Notes under the pieces: generated by a model
Seen by the model: the letters and a program-made list of their open reading frames with translations, nothing else
The model's database searches: none
Told to the model about the DNA's origin: nothing
Source: Amaurobius ferox
Lineage: Eukaryota > Arthropoda > Arachnida > Araneae > Amaurobiidae
Length of the DNA: 64,000 nt
Assembly (NCBI GenBank): GCA_951213105.1
Contig: OX578145.1
Location: 14,327,534-14,391,533, forward strand
Direction: 5' to 3'
Shown: one piece after another, positions 1-11,038 of the stretch
How positions within the stretch are numbered: the stretch's first letter is position 1
Layout of the letters: every line of letters begins with the position of its first letter
Made by a program: the position numbers and the translations under genes

Positions 1-1006
1 AAATACATTTAAATATGGCAAAATATATGCAACGACATGAGGGTTCCAGGTCACAAATTAATTAAATATTAATACAAAGGTTTTAAAAGTATTGTAATTT
101 TATAATTTACATAAAAGTGACGAATTCCATCACGACACTGATAACAACATCAGTAGATTGGTTTAGAGCTTTTCATTTGATTAATAGTATTTAATACACA
201 ATAACTACAATGGCAGCAAATTTTATTGCTGTGCCATCATTTAGAAAAAACTGTTTCAGCTCTATAATTTCAATCACACCACGCTTCCAGATTTTTTAAA
301 TATTAAGTTAAGTCTTCACTAGGCTGCAAGGGCCAAGTTTATACCCACAAAATTCAATTACAAGGTCGTTCCGTAAACTTAGTATCACATTTTGGTAACA
401 TTGTACCTATAAGGAAGTTCTGTAATTCCATGCAGCTTAACTGATGCCTTTATTTGCTTTAAATATTATCTTTTTTGCAACGCTTAAAACGTCATATAAC
501 TAATATAAATTATCCACGCATTTTATCTGAAATAATGCATTGATTTTCAAACAAATATACTTGACAATCTACCACATGAACACATTTTTTTAAAGAATTC
601 TCATAAATCAGACAGAAAGACCTATTTCTGTTTACACGATTGACAATAGCGTAATCCCTCCTTTCCATCCCATCTATTATGGTCTTCGAAGTGCATTAAT
701 CGTACGGAGCGCTGACATTTTCTATTCCGTGTTGGATATGGCGAAAATAGAGTTTAAACCATCTCCTGGGATAGGATGGGATAACCCACAAAGCATTTAT
801 CTTTCAACATTGAGGAAGGGCTTTAGAAGAGATGGCCAGGGATTTCGTAGAAGTGTACTCTTTATTCTGCAAGTCCATTTGAATAGTGTTGGAATGTAAT
901 AAATGCTTAAGTCTCTCACTATACGAATAATATGTATAGAATGCAAAAAATACCCTATTATACGTACAAAAAATATTATCGAATGTTTATCCCTTTGCGG
1001 CCAGGT
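1..1006. other. AT-rich non-coding DNA, no feature recognised
   Basis: I see no open frame with protein-like composition, no RNA gene and no recognisable repeat here. The only long open frame, near the right edge on the minus strand, runs into the adjacent minisatellite and is explained by it. Confidence 0.5.
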
Positions 1007-1460
1007 GTCAAGATAACCTCGACATTGAACATTATTAGTTCCAATATTATATAAGCTCTGACATTGAACATTATTAGTTCCATTATTATATGAGCTCCGA
1101 CATTGACAATAAATAGTTTCATTCCCACCCCGACATTGACAATTATTAGTTCCAATCACATGTCGGATGAGCTCTTCCATTGAAAATTATTAGTTTAAGT
1201 CACATACCGGATGAGCCTCGATATTGAAAATTATTAGTTTAAGTCCCATGTCAGATGATCCCCGTCATTGAGAATTATTACTTTCAGACAAGTGTCGGGA
1301 GATCACCGACATAGATAATTATTAATTCCAGTGAGTTGCCGGGCAAAGCCCGACATTGAAATTTATTAGTTATTAGTTCCAGTCAGATGTATGGTGATTT
1401 CTGACATTGATAATTATTAATTATACTCAGTGTCGTATGGACGCTGATATTAGAGATGGA
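1007..1460. repeat. Degenerate minisatellite, period about 38-50 bp
   Basis: About ten diverged units each carry a core close to GACATTGA, then AATTATTAGTTCCA, then a variable spacer often holding ATGTCGGATGAGC. The spacer length varies, so the period is irregular (about 38 bp at the left, nearer 50 bp to the right). Divergence rises toward the right end, as expected for an old array. A minus-strand open frame through the first units is a by-product of the repetition and is not called as a gene. Confidence 0.85.
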
Positions 1461-2691
1461 TCTTGTCCCCAATATGGGTCAGAACTTTTTATCAAAACTT
1501 TTCTTGGCTTACTGGATAATGTTTATGTGATGTGAACGTAAAAATATGCGCTTAGGTCCATATGAGGACAAAAAGGAAATCTTCAATGCCAATGATGAGA
1601 GATTCCATGCAGTAGCATGCACTTGATGAAATACAAAATCCTCTGTGGGATAAAGTATGGTGAGCATTTTCAGTTATTTTTCCCTATATTCTTATAATCG
1701 CAATTGTCATTGTCCTTCCCTCAGAACAAACCAAACAAAAACTATTTTAAGAATGTTAATGGCTGAAGATGCGTTTAGAAGAAATTATAATATTTATTTT
1801 GTTTAGCAATTCTATATAAAATGTTGTAAATGATTCAAGTCATATTATAAATAAATATATGGATATAAAACCCAGAACAATATAGTATCATGTGAGTGAT
1901 GGAGTTCCATGCCTCTTTTGAATGATTGTATATTTATATTTACAGCGGCCAACAGGTAAGTGGAATATCAACGCTACATTGATTAAGATAAATGTTTAAA
2001 GAATTGGGTAACATTTAGTAAACAGCTACTTACCTTAAACATATTCCTTGTATATACCGATTTTGTGGCCCTTGTTTGTCGTCATACAGGAACTTATCCA
2101 AAGTACAAAAACTTTTAAGATGTTTCCGATATCTTTATTCTTTTGCCCACATGAGTCTCCAAGCAAATGACACACATAATCCCGCTCTCTCCTAATCACG
2201 TCTGTTATGAAGAGATCAGATTAAATGAACCAATATGAGTCACAGCAAAACAAATTAATCCAGTATATTTACTGGGTAAGAAATACGGTTTGGCCGGAAA
2301 TATAATGGAACGGAGTTGTTTGTCCGCAGTAACAGAAAATATCATTGAATGTGAAATGATAAATATGAACAGAAATGAAATATATTTGGTGAATAAACCT
2401 AATACACATATCTTGTAGTTTGTCTGTTATATATTTGTAAATTCTAAGAAACAGTTTCTTCCGCAATGTCACTATCTATTATTCAAGCTGTCGACAGGAA
2501 ATCTGGACCTAATGCCACGTTGCAAATTCATGAACCAAAAATAAAATCGACTTCTGAGCAAATCAGAAAAATAGTCTGAGGTTATACACTATTTTTAAGG
2601 TTCTTTACAATAAAAATTTTACTAAAATATATTTTATATATTAAAAAACTTCGGTATATAGATAGTTTTATTCAAATGTATATTTAAAAAA
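1461..2691. other. AT-rich unique-looking DNA
   Basis: No gene, RNA or repeat could be recognised between the minisatellite and the first A1 element. Confidence 0.45.
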
Positions 2692-3449
2692 TCTGATGTG
2701 GGCAACACATGACTTTCCTTATATAATGCAATGAATTTACTACTTTTACAGCTAAAGAAACGTTATTCTTATAGTAGGTACTTATATTCTTTCCATGATA
2801 TTGAATTTTCCTCAATTAGTCGTCATTTTCATTGACTTAGCGTCATTTTTATCAATTTGGCGAGATTTTTGTTAATTTGGCAACAATTAAAAATGTCACC
2901 AAGTTGGCGACATTCCGCCAAATTCGTCGCCAAAATCTCGCCAAGCGTTATGGACGGAGAAATAAGATAAATGACTATTGGCGTTCAAATACAGAAGTAT
3001 TACTCAAAGTATCTTTTTTCATGAATGGAACGAGCTAGATCCACGAGTATGATGTCACCCAATTTATCGCATGGTATTACACATGAAAAGTAAACATGTT
3101 TCTCAATAGGAAATACTTTTATTTTTTATTTTATATAACTTTTTTATATATATTTTTTGAAATGTGCAATATCTCGAGAACGGTTTATGTTAGCGTTCTG
3201 AAATTTACGCCAATCGTTTTCTAATGAAAAATTACATAAGAAATGTCTATTTGCGTAACTTTATTAACGGTTTTGATTTTTTGACGATTTTCTCAAAATT
3301 TCATTTTCGATTTTTTCGAAATTTCAGAATGTACATTCGATTGCGTATAAAAACAATAGGCTTCCAGTGTTTACGGATTGTGATTTTTGTACCAAATTTC
3401 GTTCGAATGGGTCCATTCATTCGTCAGTTATCGTCTCCACAGACTCACT

Positions 3450-3502
<53 letters not shown>

Positions 3503-3539
3503 TTTCACATACACACACAAACTTTCACACACACACAAA

Positions 3540-3586
<47 letters not shown>

Positions 3587-3613
3587 ACACATAATATGTA
3601 TATAAGAAAAGTA
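2692..3613 (+). mobile_element. Family A1 element, copy 1 (DINE-1/Helentron-like, non-autonomous)
   Basis: It starts at TCTGATGTGGGCAACACATG after a run of A and continues into GACTTTCCTTATATAATGC. The interior holds many TTGGCGA words in both orientations (2815-2945), so the core can fold on itself. It then has a long (AC)n tract (3451-3585). The 3' end, TGTATATAAGAAAAGTA, is the right arm of a hairpin that is complete in other copies. Here the segment between the AC tract and the last arm is deleted, so the left arm and the 28-bp internal palindrome are missing. No protein is encoded. The assignment to Helentron-associated elements is inferred from architecture: subterminal motif repeated as a 3' hairpin, internal microsatellite, no visible target duplication. 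A MITE is the alternative. Confidence 0.7.
3451..3590. repeat. (AC)n microsatellite inside A1 copy 1
   Basis: Near-pure CA dinucleotide runs are interrupted twice by an ACTTTCACA-type phrase, so the array itself has been duplicated in blocks. His/Thr-rich open frames through it are artefacts. Confidence 0.95.
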
Positions 3614-5684
3614 AAAATATCGGATCAGTGTTGTTCGTCTTAAGCTGTTACTTAGTTAAACATATTTATAATCATTAAATATTTTAATTAATCCGATTGT
3701 TAATGCACCTGTAATATGCATGGTGTCAAAGACAATCATGGTCCAGACCTGTAATTCTAGAAGTAATACTGTTATCACATATTTTTTATGCAGGTGCATA
3801 GGAAAACTCTATGACACAACATGATAAAATACCTTACCCTATTTGGGGTGCCCTATTTTGAGGGGAGGGAGAACTGAGACTATCTGGTTTCCAGTTAAGT
3901 CAATTCCAAATTTGTAAACAGTTGCAATATTAGTACTAAGCATTTTGTGTCCTCCCCCCTCGCAGAAAAAAGATGGGAAGGAGCCCTGAAAACCAGTGTA
4001 TACAATCTAATCCCTACCTCTAAAGAATCGTAAATTTAGACAATAGCAGAATAAAATTGACCTTACTACAAACAAAACACAGACTGTTCACCTTAGCATC
4101 GATCACTCTTGAACATATGTCATATGATGTTGTCAGTGGTTTTTCAACGATTCAGAAAGAAAATGCATATTATTATCAAATTATTTAAAAACATGTAAAG
4201 TTTTTACTGATTCACCTAAACATTAAAAACATCTTAAAAACCTAAAAGCAGTCCAAGACATTCTATAAACTGTGAAGTACCTACACTATATTCATCTGTG
4301 TACTGCTGACTGGCTAATATTTTCCTAAATGCTTAAAAGTATGCAAATATACAAACATGGAATAAACTTTAAAAGAGGCATAAATGAAAAGAACAGTTTT
4401 ATTTTCAAAAGACTAACGTTTATTTTAATTAAATTTCACTTTTAGCATGAATAAATTAAATATTTGCTTTCACCCCAGTCAACAATGAATTTCAACGACT
4501 TAAATAACAAGACGAAATTATAGTGGATTATAAAAACATTAGAATTATAAAAAATTAGAGTTATTTAAATATTAAGAAAAAGATAAACTAAAATTAAAAA
4601 GATAAACTAATTCAAATTAACACAGTTTCCAGAGGGCTTACAATTTATTAGCAAACGGGTCTTACTTTTACCAAAACAAATTAACATAAAACATTTTTTG
4701 GCTTAACTATAATAATTTAAAACAGAATGACTATGGAAATTAAGTGTAAATAAAATGTATATTACCCATGAGAGATAATGCAGAACAGCAGAAATAAAAT
4801 GCCGGGGAGGGATTTCTTGATCTATCATCAACTCAGGTGTTAACGTATTTTTCTCCAGAAAAATTATCAGACACGAAAGCACCGGTACATCAAGATAATA
4901 CAGCCATTTGAAATTATGAACCAAATTATGTTCATATTCCTCATGAAATTATGGAAAGCACACTCCAAAAAACAAACCACAGCAACATTAATATTAATTT
5001 TGCAACATAAAAACATACCAGAGCATTGGTGTAAATAATTTCACCCCAAACATAATTGTTCAACCCGGTCTTAAAACGATATCAAATGAACAGATATTAG
5101 AAAATCCAATTATATGTCTAAACATATAATGCGGCAATCATTAAAATAACATATCTCAGACTTTCTGGAACAAACCACTTATGCCAATTGCGCCGACGAA
5201 ACTTTAATCAACATCACAACATCGCTCTGTACATTAAGCATGAGTTCATGATAGAAAAGGCAAGAGTTCAAAACAAAGGCACGGAAATCAAACTGCTTGC
5301 AAGTGAAATCACAAAACTAATTTTACAGTTGCTTTTGATTAGATAATTTTAATTCCGGCGTTAATGTATGTACACAGCTGTATACAAGACTCCTTCAAAC
5401 GTCTTGAAATTGTTCCTCAATACAATAAAAACTAAGTCGTGTAGTAAAAACGTTTCAAAAATTGTCGAAGGTCATGAAGCCACTTAATAGCTCTATATAT
5501 TTTATCCTAATCAAGGAAAAATGCTCGATCATCCAGTTTTATTCAATGCATTCTTTTGCTTCTAGAAAACAATTATTAAGCGTTAACAAATCCACAGATA
5601 TATTTTCAAAAAATATAACTTTTCCCTACACTTTTCATAGAGTGAATAAACAAAATTACCCCGTGTTTAAAAAAACTAAATTAA
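3614..5684. other. AT-rich DNA without recognised features
   Basis: About 2 kb. Short open frames here (for example 4703-4924 minus and 5462-5701 plus) have AT-driven composition and resemble no family I know. No repeat shared with the rest of the window was noticed. Confidence 0.45.
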
Positions 5685-6495
5685 TTGTATCGGAATCATA
5701 AAATTTTGGACACATTAATTCTAATGATTTATACTCGTATATTAAATCCTAAAATTACCTAAATTCAGTCATATATCCTAAAATTAAAAAAAAATTGAAA
5801 TTTTTAATTCATTTTACCTAGTTCGGCCAAAGAATAAAATAAACCGCTATCAGATAATTATACTCTCCTCCCTCCAAACAGCATGTGAATGGACACAATT
5901 GATTTTCTTTGCTGATAACGCAATTTGGTTCTTTCAAGTGGCGTAAGTCTATAGAATTTTTTATGGAAACAATTAAAACTATATTATTTATTTTAAAATA
6001 TTTCAGCGCAACACACCTATTCAACTATCTTGAACTAGCTTCTGTTTAACAGAAACTACAACGTTCTACATCGAGAACACTATTTTAAAATTTCTGGAAT
6101 TTGATACTCACGTGGGATACGTTTTAATCGTGTAAATTTAAAATACTATAAATAAATCCTGCACATTTCAATTTAATATCTTGAATATTAAATTGAAATC
6201 TAATTATACCCAATAACTCTTTGTTGTGCATATAAAAACACTGTTATCTACTAACAACAATCAGAACTCCGTTCCCCAATTGTTGGTATTCTTGACAGAG
6301 AAATAAAGTAACCCTCTTAATTAACTTCCATACTCTGATGCGGAAATCACAAATGGCGGCATTAGAAGAATCCTGAAGTATTCACTGGAACATAAATTAG
6401 ATTGGAGAGCGGAAATTGGGCTGTTTTAGGTGCTCTCGTGATGGACAAAGATAATAAGGGTAAAGCGAGTTTCAAATTTTTATCAAACGATGTTG
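5685..6495 (+). repeat. Family C dispersed repeat, copy 1
   Basis: Collinear with 9225-10020. Shared blocks include TCGGAATCATA then TTTTGGACACATTA at the left, a middle block around TTTGCTGATA and AGTGGCGTAAG, and a right block with CTTAATTAACTTCCATACT, GCGGAAATCACAAATG, GAAGTATTCACTGGAAC and GCGGAAATTGGGCTGTTT. The copies differ by many substitutions and small indels. There is no coding potential, no terminal repeat I could fix and no poly(A). The class is unknown; it could be the tail of a larger element. Strand is arbitrary. Confidence 0.75.
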
Positions 6496-7488
6496 ATTTT
6501 ATACGAAGAAGTAAGTGAGATATGGCGACATAATGATACAATGATTGCAATTAATTTTGTCAAATAAGACTCCACTAAAATGAAGATAAATGTTGATGTT
6601 TTGTTATATTCCTTGGAAAGACAGGAAACACTAGATTCGTTTTCAGCAGTCAGCCGTTGCAATTTTAGCACTAACTGTTTTAGCAATCACGACTAACCAT
6701 AGACATTCAGCTATCTGAAATTGAACCAGTATAATGAAAAGAAAATGTTTTCTAAGAAAACAATGAATCTGCGGGATGACTGTAATCGCTAGGATCACTA
6801 CTTGAATTGTAACAAACAATGTAAAACATTTGCCAGCATGTTACTGAGAGTTTCAATGAAATCATCCGTCCGTAATGGGATAATAGGGAGTAAGGTTCCA
6901 GGTAGTTAGGATAACATAAAAATACAAAAATAACTCTGATACGTTGATTATCTGATAATTTCAGAAATGAAGCTGTAACTTTCACGAAAGCTTGTAATTG
7001 TGGCTTTTCTTATCAGTTTTGCCGAAATTACCAATAAAGTAGCTGAAAAATGAGCAAATGTAACAGAATATTTTACAATGAAGATGCTGGATTAGAACAT
7101 GCTCAAGACTATGTTGAGCTAAAAGGCTATGTTTGTGTTTGTACATAATAAAGTGTGTTTGTTTATAAGTGTCTCCTCATAAAAAAATATTTTTACCGCA
7201 GTAAAAATATATGTTTTTCCCAATACAATTGATTCAGCGTACAGTATCCATACGTTTTAGCCTGGGAATGTAACTATAGATAATACTATAACCTGATAAT
7301 CTCGTAAATATAGATAACCCGATTATTAACCCGATATTAGAGCAATGCTATCGACTGCATCCAGGATACACATATACGCGATCACTGCTAATCAACAATA
7401 AAAAATATTATTAACTGGCAATACATGCATTTGCTTTCAGAAAAACTTTTCAGCAATCAAGGAATCCATTAAAAAAATGCACATTATT
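6496..7488. other. AT-rich DNA between family C and the Tc1 element
   Basis: No gene or named repeat recognised. Minus-strand open frames at 6483-6686 and 6752-6985 look like chance frames. Confidence 0.45.
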
Positions 7489-7541
7489 GATAAAAATATA
7501 TGCACCCACAAAAATATTAAGCTAGAGCCGTGAAATTCGGC
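7489..7541 (+). repeat. Left terminal inverted repeat of the Tc1-like element
   Basis: Pairs with 9102-9154 over about 53 bp. The best conserved parts are the AAAAATATATG block and the AGCCGTGAAA block. Confidence 0.8.
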
Positions 7542-8316
7542 GTACAAACTTCGATTTAAGTGTTATGCAAATGATCGCATTATTAGCGATAATGATGCTA
7601 TAGAGCGCATGAGAACGACGCATCGTGCAGCATTTAAAACAACCGATGTTCTCACTCACTGGTAATGGAGTTTCTGCTGGGATACTGCAAGTTGTCTGCA
7701 AAGATAACTTTAAGACATACTCGACTATACTCGTTTGTCGGATTTAGAGAGAGAGAGGTCACATCATAGGTTTAAGGGAATCTGGTAGGTCCAACAGAAA
7801 TGTCAATCGCCATCTTGGCTATAGTGATATGGTTATTGCTCAGTGTTGACAACAGTAGATCAGAGAAGTCCTATGTAATCATCCCAGAGACTCAGAACGC
7901 CCCAGTCAGACTACTGCTTGAGAGGATCTTGCTGTCAGGAAAAGAGCAGCGCCCACACCAATGGCGTCGCTATTCGTCATTCAAAGGCATTTGTCATACT
8001 TCATGTATCATGCATAAAAGGAAACTGTTCGGAAACGACTGAAAAAATGTGGAATTAGCAGTCGACATCCTCTAAGTCACCTTTCATTGAACCACTAATG
8101 TAGGCAGAGTCGTCTAGATTGGTGCCAAGCTCAATCAAGCTGGACAGGGTCTGATTAGAGGCTTTAACAAAGAATCCAGATTCTCTGTCAGTACTGATGA
8201 TCGTTGTATAGTGTATGGAGAAGGAGTTGCGATTCTGATCCAGCATTTGTTATCAAGAGACACATTTTCATTACACGTAGTGTGACAGACTGGGAAAACA
8301 CCTCGTGGGACAGCCG

Positions 8317-8329
8317 ATCTCCTCTAGTT
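8317..8329 (+). repeat. Left target-site duplication (13 bp)
   Basis: ATCTCCTCTAGTT; the right copy is ATCTCCTATAGTT at 8627-8639, one mismatch. Confidence 0.75.
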
Positions 8330-8626
8330 CCTGTTTGGTTTATTTTTGGGGCGGGTTTCTAGCTTGCTGGTAGGGGCTTCGGTCTTCTCCTTCTGCGTTC
8401 CTCTTCGGACTTGGCGGCCTGCCTCGCTCGGCGGAATGGTGGTCTGCTGTTCCCTTCGTGTTCCGGGTGATACACGCGCTGTGTGATTGAGTCGGCGGTT
8501 TTCACCGTCCGCATGATCTGGGTGTCTCATTCTTCCTGTTTCGTGCTGGGGTCAACCATTTTTCCCGGCCGGGAATTAAGTAGCTATATGTCTCTTTTAG
8601 GTGAGTCTGCCGGTCTCGGTCGTAGA
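8330..8626 (-). mobile_element. 297-bp GC-rich insertion in the Tc1 transposase, with target duplication
   Basis: This block interrupts the transposase exactly between DSRSPLV and ALKTKMTAY. It is clearly richer in G+C than its surroundings. It is flanked by a 13-bp direct repeat (8317-8329 and 8627-8639) that differs at one base. On the minus strand the block ends in an A-rich stretch near CCCAAAAATAAACC. Together with a 13-bp duplication this suggests insertion by target-primed reverse transcription, as for a SINE or truncated LINE. The sequence itself I do not recognise. The 68-residue minus-strand open frame inside it (Arg/Pro/Thr-rich) is unassigned and could be coincidental. Strand is inferred from the A-rich end. 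Confidence 0.7.
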
Positions 8627-8639
8627 ATCTCCTATAGTT
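8627..8639 (+). repeat. Right target-site duplication (13 bp)
   Basis: ATCTCCTATAGTT. Removing the insertion plus one copy restores collinearity with the Tc1 transposase family. Confidence 0.75.
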
Positions 8640-9101
8640 GCGCTGAAAACCAAAATGACGGCTTATGCCAACGATATTCTGTAACCGAATGTTCTGTCTA
8701 TGTCAAACCACCCATGTTCTATTTACCAACAAGACAACGCTCTATCACATATTGCACGACTTTCTCATCAATGTCTTTGAGAATTTAATAACCGCCCATG
8801 GTCGTTCAGGCCACCTATCACCAATAAAATACCTCTGCGATATATTGAGAAGGCAATTGCAGACTTCGAAGAATACCACGGAATTAGCTGACCAGTTGAA
8901 ATATTGGTGGAAGAATCTTCCGAAAATGAACAACGTAAATGACTCTATGCCGAACCGAATATACGCTTATATAGCTGCCAAGGGACGATTTATCACTCAC
9001 TAAAATGTTATATTCCTGTTTCCACCACTTCTTAATAAAACGTTTTCGTTTGCTTCCAAATTATGATCATTTGCATATCTCACAAAAACGATACATACAT
9101 G

Positions 9102-9154
9102 CTAAGTTTCACGGCTGTGGCTCAATTTATTATGGATACATATATTTTTGTAAC
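9102..9154 (-). repeat. Right terminal inverted repeat of the Tc1-like element
   Basis: Inverted copy of 7489-7541. It lies about 100 bp after the end of the transposase remnant, as is usual in Tc1 elements. Confidence 0.8.
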
Positions 9155-9224
9155 GAAGTTTATATCTATCTCCTTTTTTCACTTTTAATAGAGTGGAGAA
9201 ATAAAAAAATCATTCCGTTAAAAA

Positions 9225-10020
9225 TCTATCTCGGACATTTTTATCGGAATCATATAAATTTTGGACACATTATTAATTGTAATTATATATACTTATATTT
9301 TAAACATACCTGAAAGATATAATATAAAAATTATGAAATTTAAAATGTTCAGTTCAGTCTCTACCTTCAAAATAAAATAAATTACTCTCAAATAATTGAT
9401 TACACTCCACTTCAGATAGCAAGTAGCTGGACACACCTGATTTCCTTTGCTGATAGCATTATTGGATTTATACGAGTGGCGTAAGTTTGGAGAAATTTGT
9501 TTGTAAGTAATTAAAAATCTATCATTCTTTTTAAGTTCTCAGCAAATCATGAACCCTTCAATATATCGAACTTCTATTTAAGACAAGCTTTTTATTTTCA
9601 ACAACGAAATTTGAATTTTAAATTTCTGGAGATTGATACTCACGCACACACATAATAGGCCACCTTAATGTTGATTTAAATTACTATAAAGAAATGCTGC
9701 ACACTTCAGTTCGCTATTCTTATAATTACGCCCAATGGTTCCCAATTGTATAAGCAAAAACACTTATTTATTGACCATGATCAAAACTTCATTCCCCAGT
9801 TTTTGGTACTCTTGAGTGAGAAATAAAGTAATCGTCTTAATTAACTTCCATACTGTCATGCGGAAATCACAAATGATGGCTCCAGAAGAAGTCTGAAGTA
9901 TTCACTGGAACGTAAACTAGATTTGAGGGCGGAAATTGGGCTGTTTCGGAAGCTCGCTCTGCGGATGGAGATAATAATAAGGGTAAAATATGTTTCCAAT
10001 TCTTATTAAATTGACTTTTA
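9225..10020 (+). repeat. Family C dispersed repeat, copy 2
   Basis: Collinear with 5685-6495 over about 800 bp; starts about 70 bp past the right end of the Tc1 element. Shared phrases include TCGGAATCATATAAATTTTG, TTTGCTGATAGC, GAATTTTAAATTTCTGGA and GAAGTATTCACTGGAACGT. It ends about 110 bp before A1 copy 2. No coding capacity. Confidence 0.75.
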
Positions 10021-11001
10021 AGAGGACGCAAATTGGATATCACGATAAAATGTTTGAACAATACATGTAATGAACACAAATGTTTCATAAATAAATTTGT
10101 CATGCAAAGCAATTTTATAACGAAAAAAATCTGATGTGGGCAAAACATGACTTTCCTTATATAATGCAATGAATTTAATACTTTTACTGTTAAAAAATGC
10201 TATTCTTATATTAGATACTTATATGCTTTCAAAGATATTGAATTTTCTTCAATTAGTCGCCATTTTCATTGATTTAGCGTCATTTTTATCCATTTGGCGA
10301 GATTTTTGTTAATTTGGCAACAATTTAAAATGTCGCCAAGTTGTCGGCATTCCGCCAAATTCGTCGCCAAAATCTCGCCAAGCGTTATGGACGGAGAAAT
10401 AAGTTATTCTTACGGCAGATAAATGACTATTTGCGTTCAAATACAAAAGTATTACTTAAAGTATCTTTTTTCATGAATGGAACGAGCTAGATCCACGAGA
10501 ATGGTGTCACCCAATTTATCGCATGGTATTACATATGAAAAGTGAACATGTTTCTCAATAGGAAATATTTTTATTTTATTTTATATGAGTTTTTGATAAT
10601 TTTTTTGAAAAATGTGCAATATCTCAAGAACGGTTCATGTTAGCGTTCTAAAATTTATGTCAATCGTTTTCTAATGAAAAACTACATAAGACATGTCTAT
10701 TTTCGTAACTTTATTAGCGGTTTTGATTTTTTGACGATTTTTTCAAAATTTCACCCGAAAATTTAAGGGAGTTCTGACCATTTGATTGCGTATACAAACA
10801 ATAGGCTTCCAGTGTTTACGGATTATGATTTTTGTACCAAATTTCTTTCGAATCGGTCCATTCTTTCGTCAGTTATCGTCTCCAAAGACTCACTGACACA
10901 CACATACACACACACACACACACATACTTTCACACACACACACAGACATCACTTCAAAAATGTTTGATTCGTGATCAGGGATGCTTGAAACGTGCTCTCC
11001 C

Positions 11002-11029
11002 GTCGAAAACTCGAATTCGAATTTTCGAC
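11002..11029. repeat. 28-bp near-perfect palindrome in A1 3' region
   Basis: GTCGAAAACTCGAA is followed by its near-complement around a GAATTC centre, with one mismatched pair. It recurs in A1 copies 3 and 4 and the 62.6-kb copy. Confidence 0.85.
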
Positions 11030-11038
11030 CCCGTCACA

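Larger units (their letters stand above)
7745..9003 (+). pseudogene. Tc1-like transposase pseudogene (frameshifts, stops, insertion)
   Basis: Remnant of a Tc1/mariner superfamily transposase, the enzyme that binds the element ends and moves it by cut-and-paste. Reading in pieces, the N-terminal helix-turn-helix region shows SGRSNRNVNRHLGYSD, then RPSQTTA and EDLAVRKRAAPTP. Next come RLDWCQAQSSWTGSD and DSRSPLV before the insertion, and MTAYANDIL after it. The second catalytic Asp survives in QQDNALSHIA. In the third catalytic block the family's SPIE is SPIK (SPIKYLCDILRR), so the last acidic residue is lost. The C-terminus is well preserved: TTELADQLKYWWKNLP and DSMPNRIYAYIAAKGR. In-frame stops (for example after IAQC) and at least two frameshifts rule out function. 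Signal-peptide-like or minus-strand open frames here are shadows of this gene. Confidence 0.88.
7489..9154 (+). mobile_element. Degenerate Tc1-like DNA transposon with both terminal inverted repeats
   Basis: The left end (7489-7541) reads GATAAAAATATATGCA and later AGCCGTGAAATTC. The right end (9102-9154), read on the minus strand, gives GTTACAAAAATATATG and later AGCCGTGAAACTT. The two are inverted copies of about 53 bp with scattered differences. Between them is a broken Tc1-type transposase on the plus strand. Without the 297-bp insertion at 8330-8626 the element is about 1.35 kb, normal for Tc1. Substitutions in the ends plus many stops in the gene show an old, dead copy. A truncated left end of the same family lies at about 23471-23660. 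Confidence 0.85.

Noticed and set aside
797..1180. 127-residue minus-strand open frame with CQC repeats
   Set aside because: It runs through the minisatellite, the Cys-rich motif is just the translated repeat unit, and no start context or domain supports a gene.
3367..3605. His/Thr-rich open frames
   Set aside because: They are translations of the (AC)n microsatellite inside an A1 element.
2692..3613. Family A read as an ordinary MITE with terminal inverted repeats
   Set aside because: The inverted match is subterminal at the 5' end but part of a hairpin at the 3' end. No constant target duplication was visible, and A2 forms head-to-tail tandems. A MITE remains possible but fits less well.
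7800..8042. Plus-strand open frame with a signal-peptide-like N-terminus
   Set aside because: The neighbouring plus-strand frame gives a clear Tc1 transposase N-terminal region, so this is an off-frame shadow.
8055..8246. Minus-strand frame of 63 residues with protein-like composition
   Set aside because: It is the antisense of the Tc1 transposase segment (RLDWCQAQSSWTGSD and following), so its composition is inherited from that gene.
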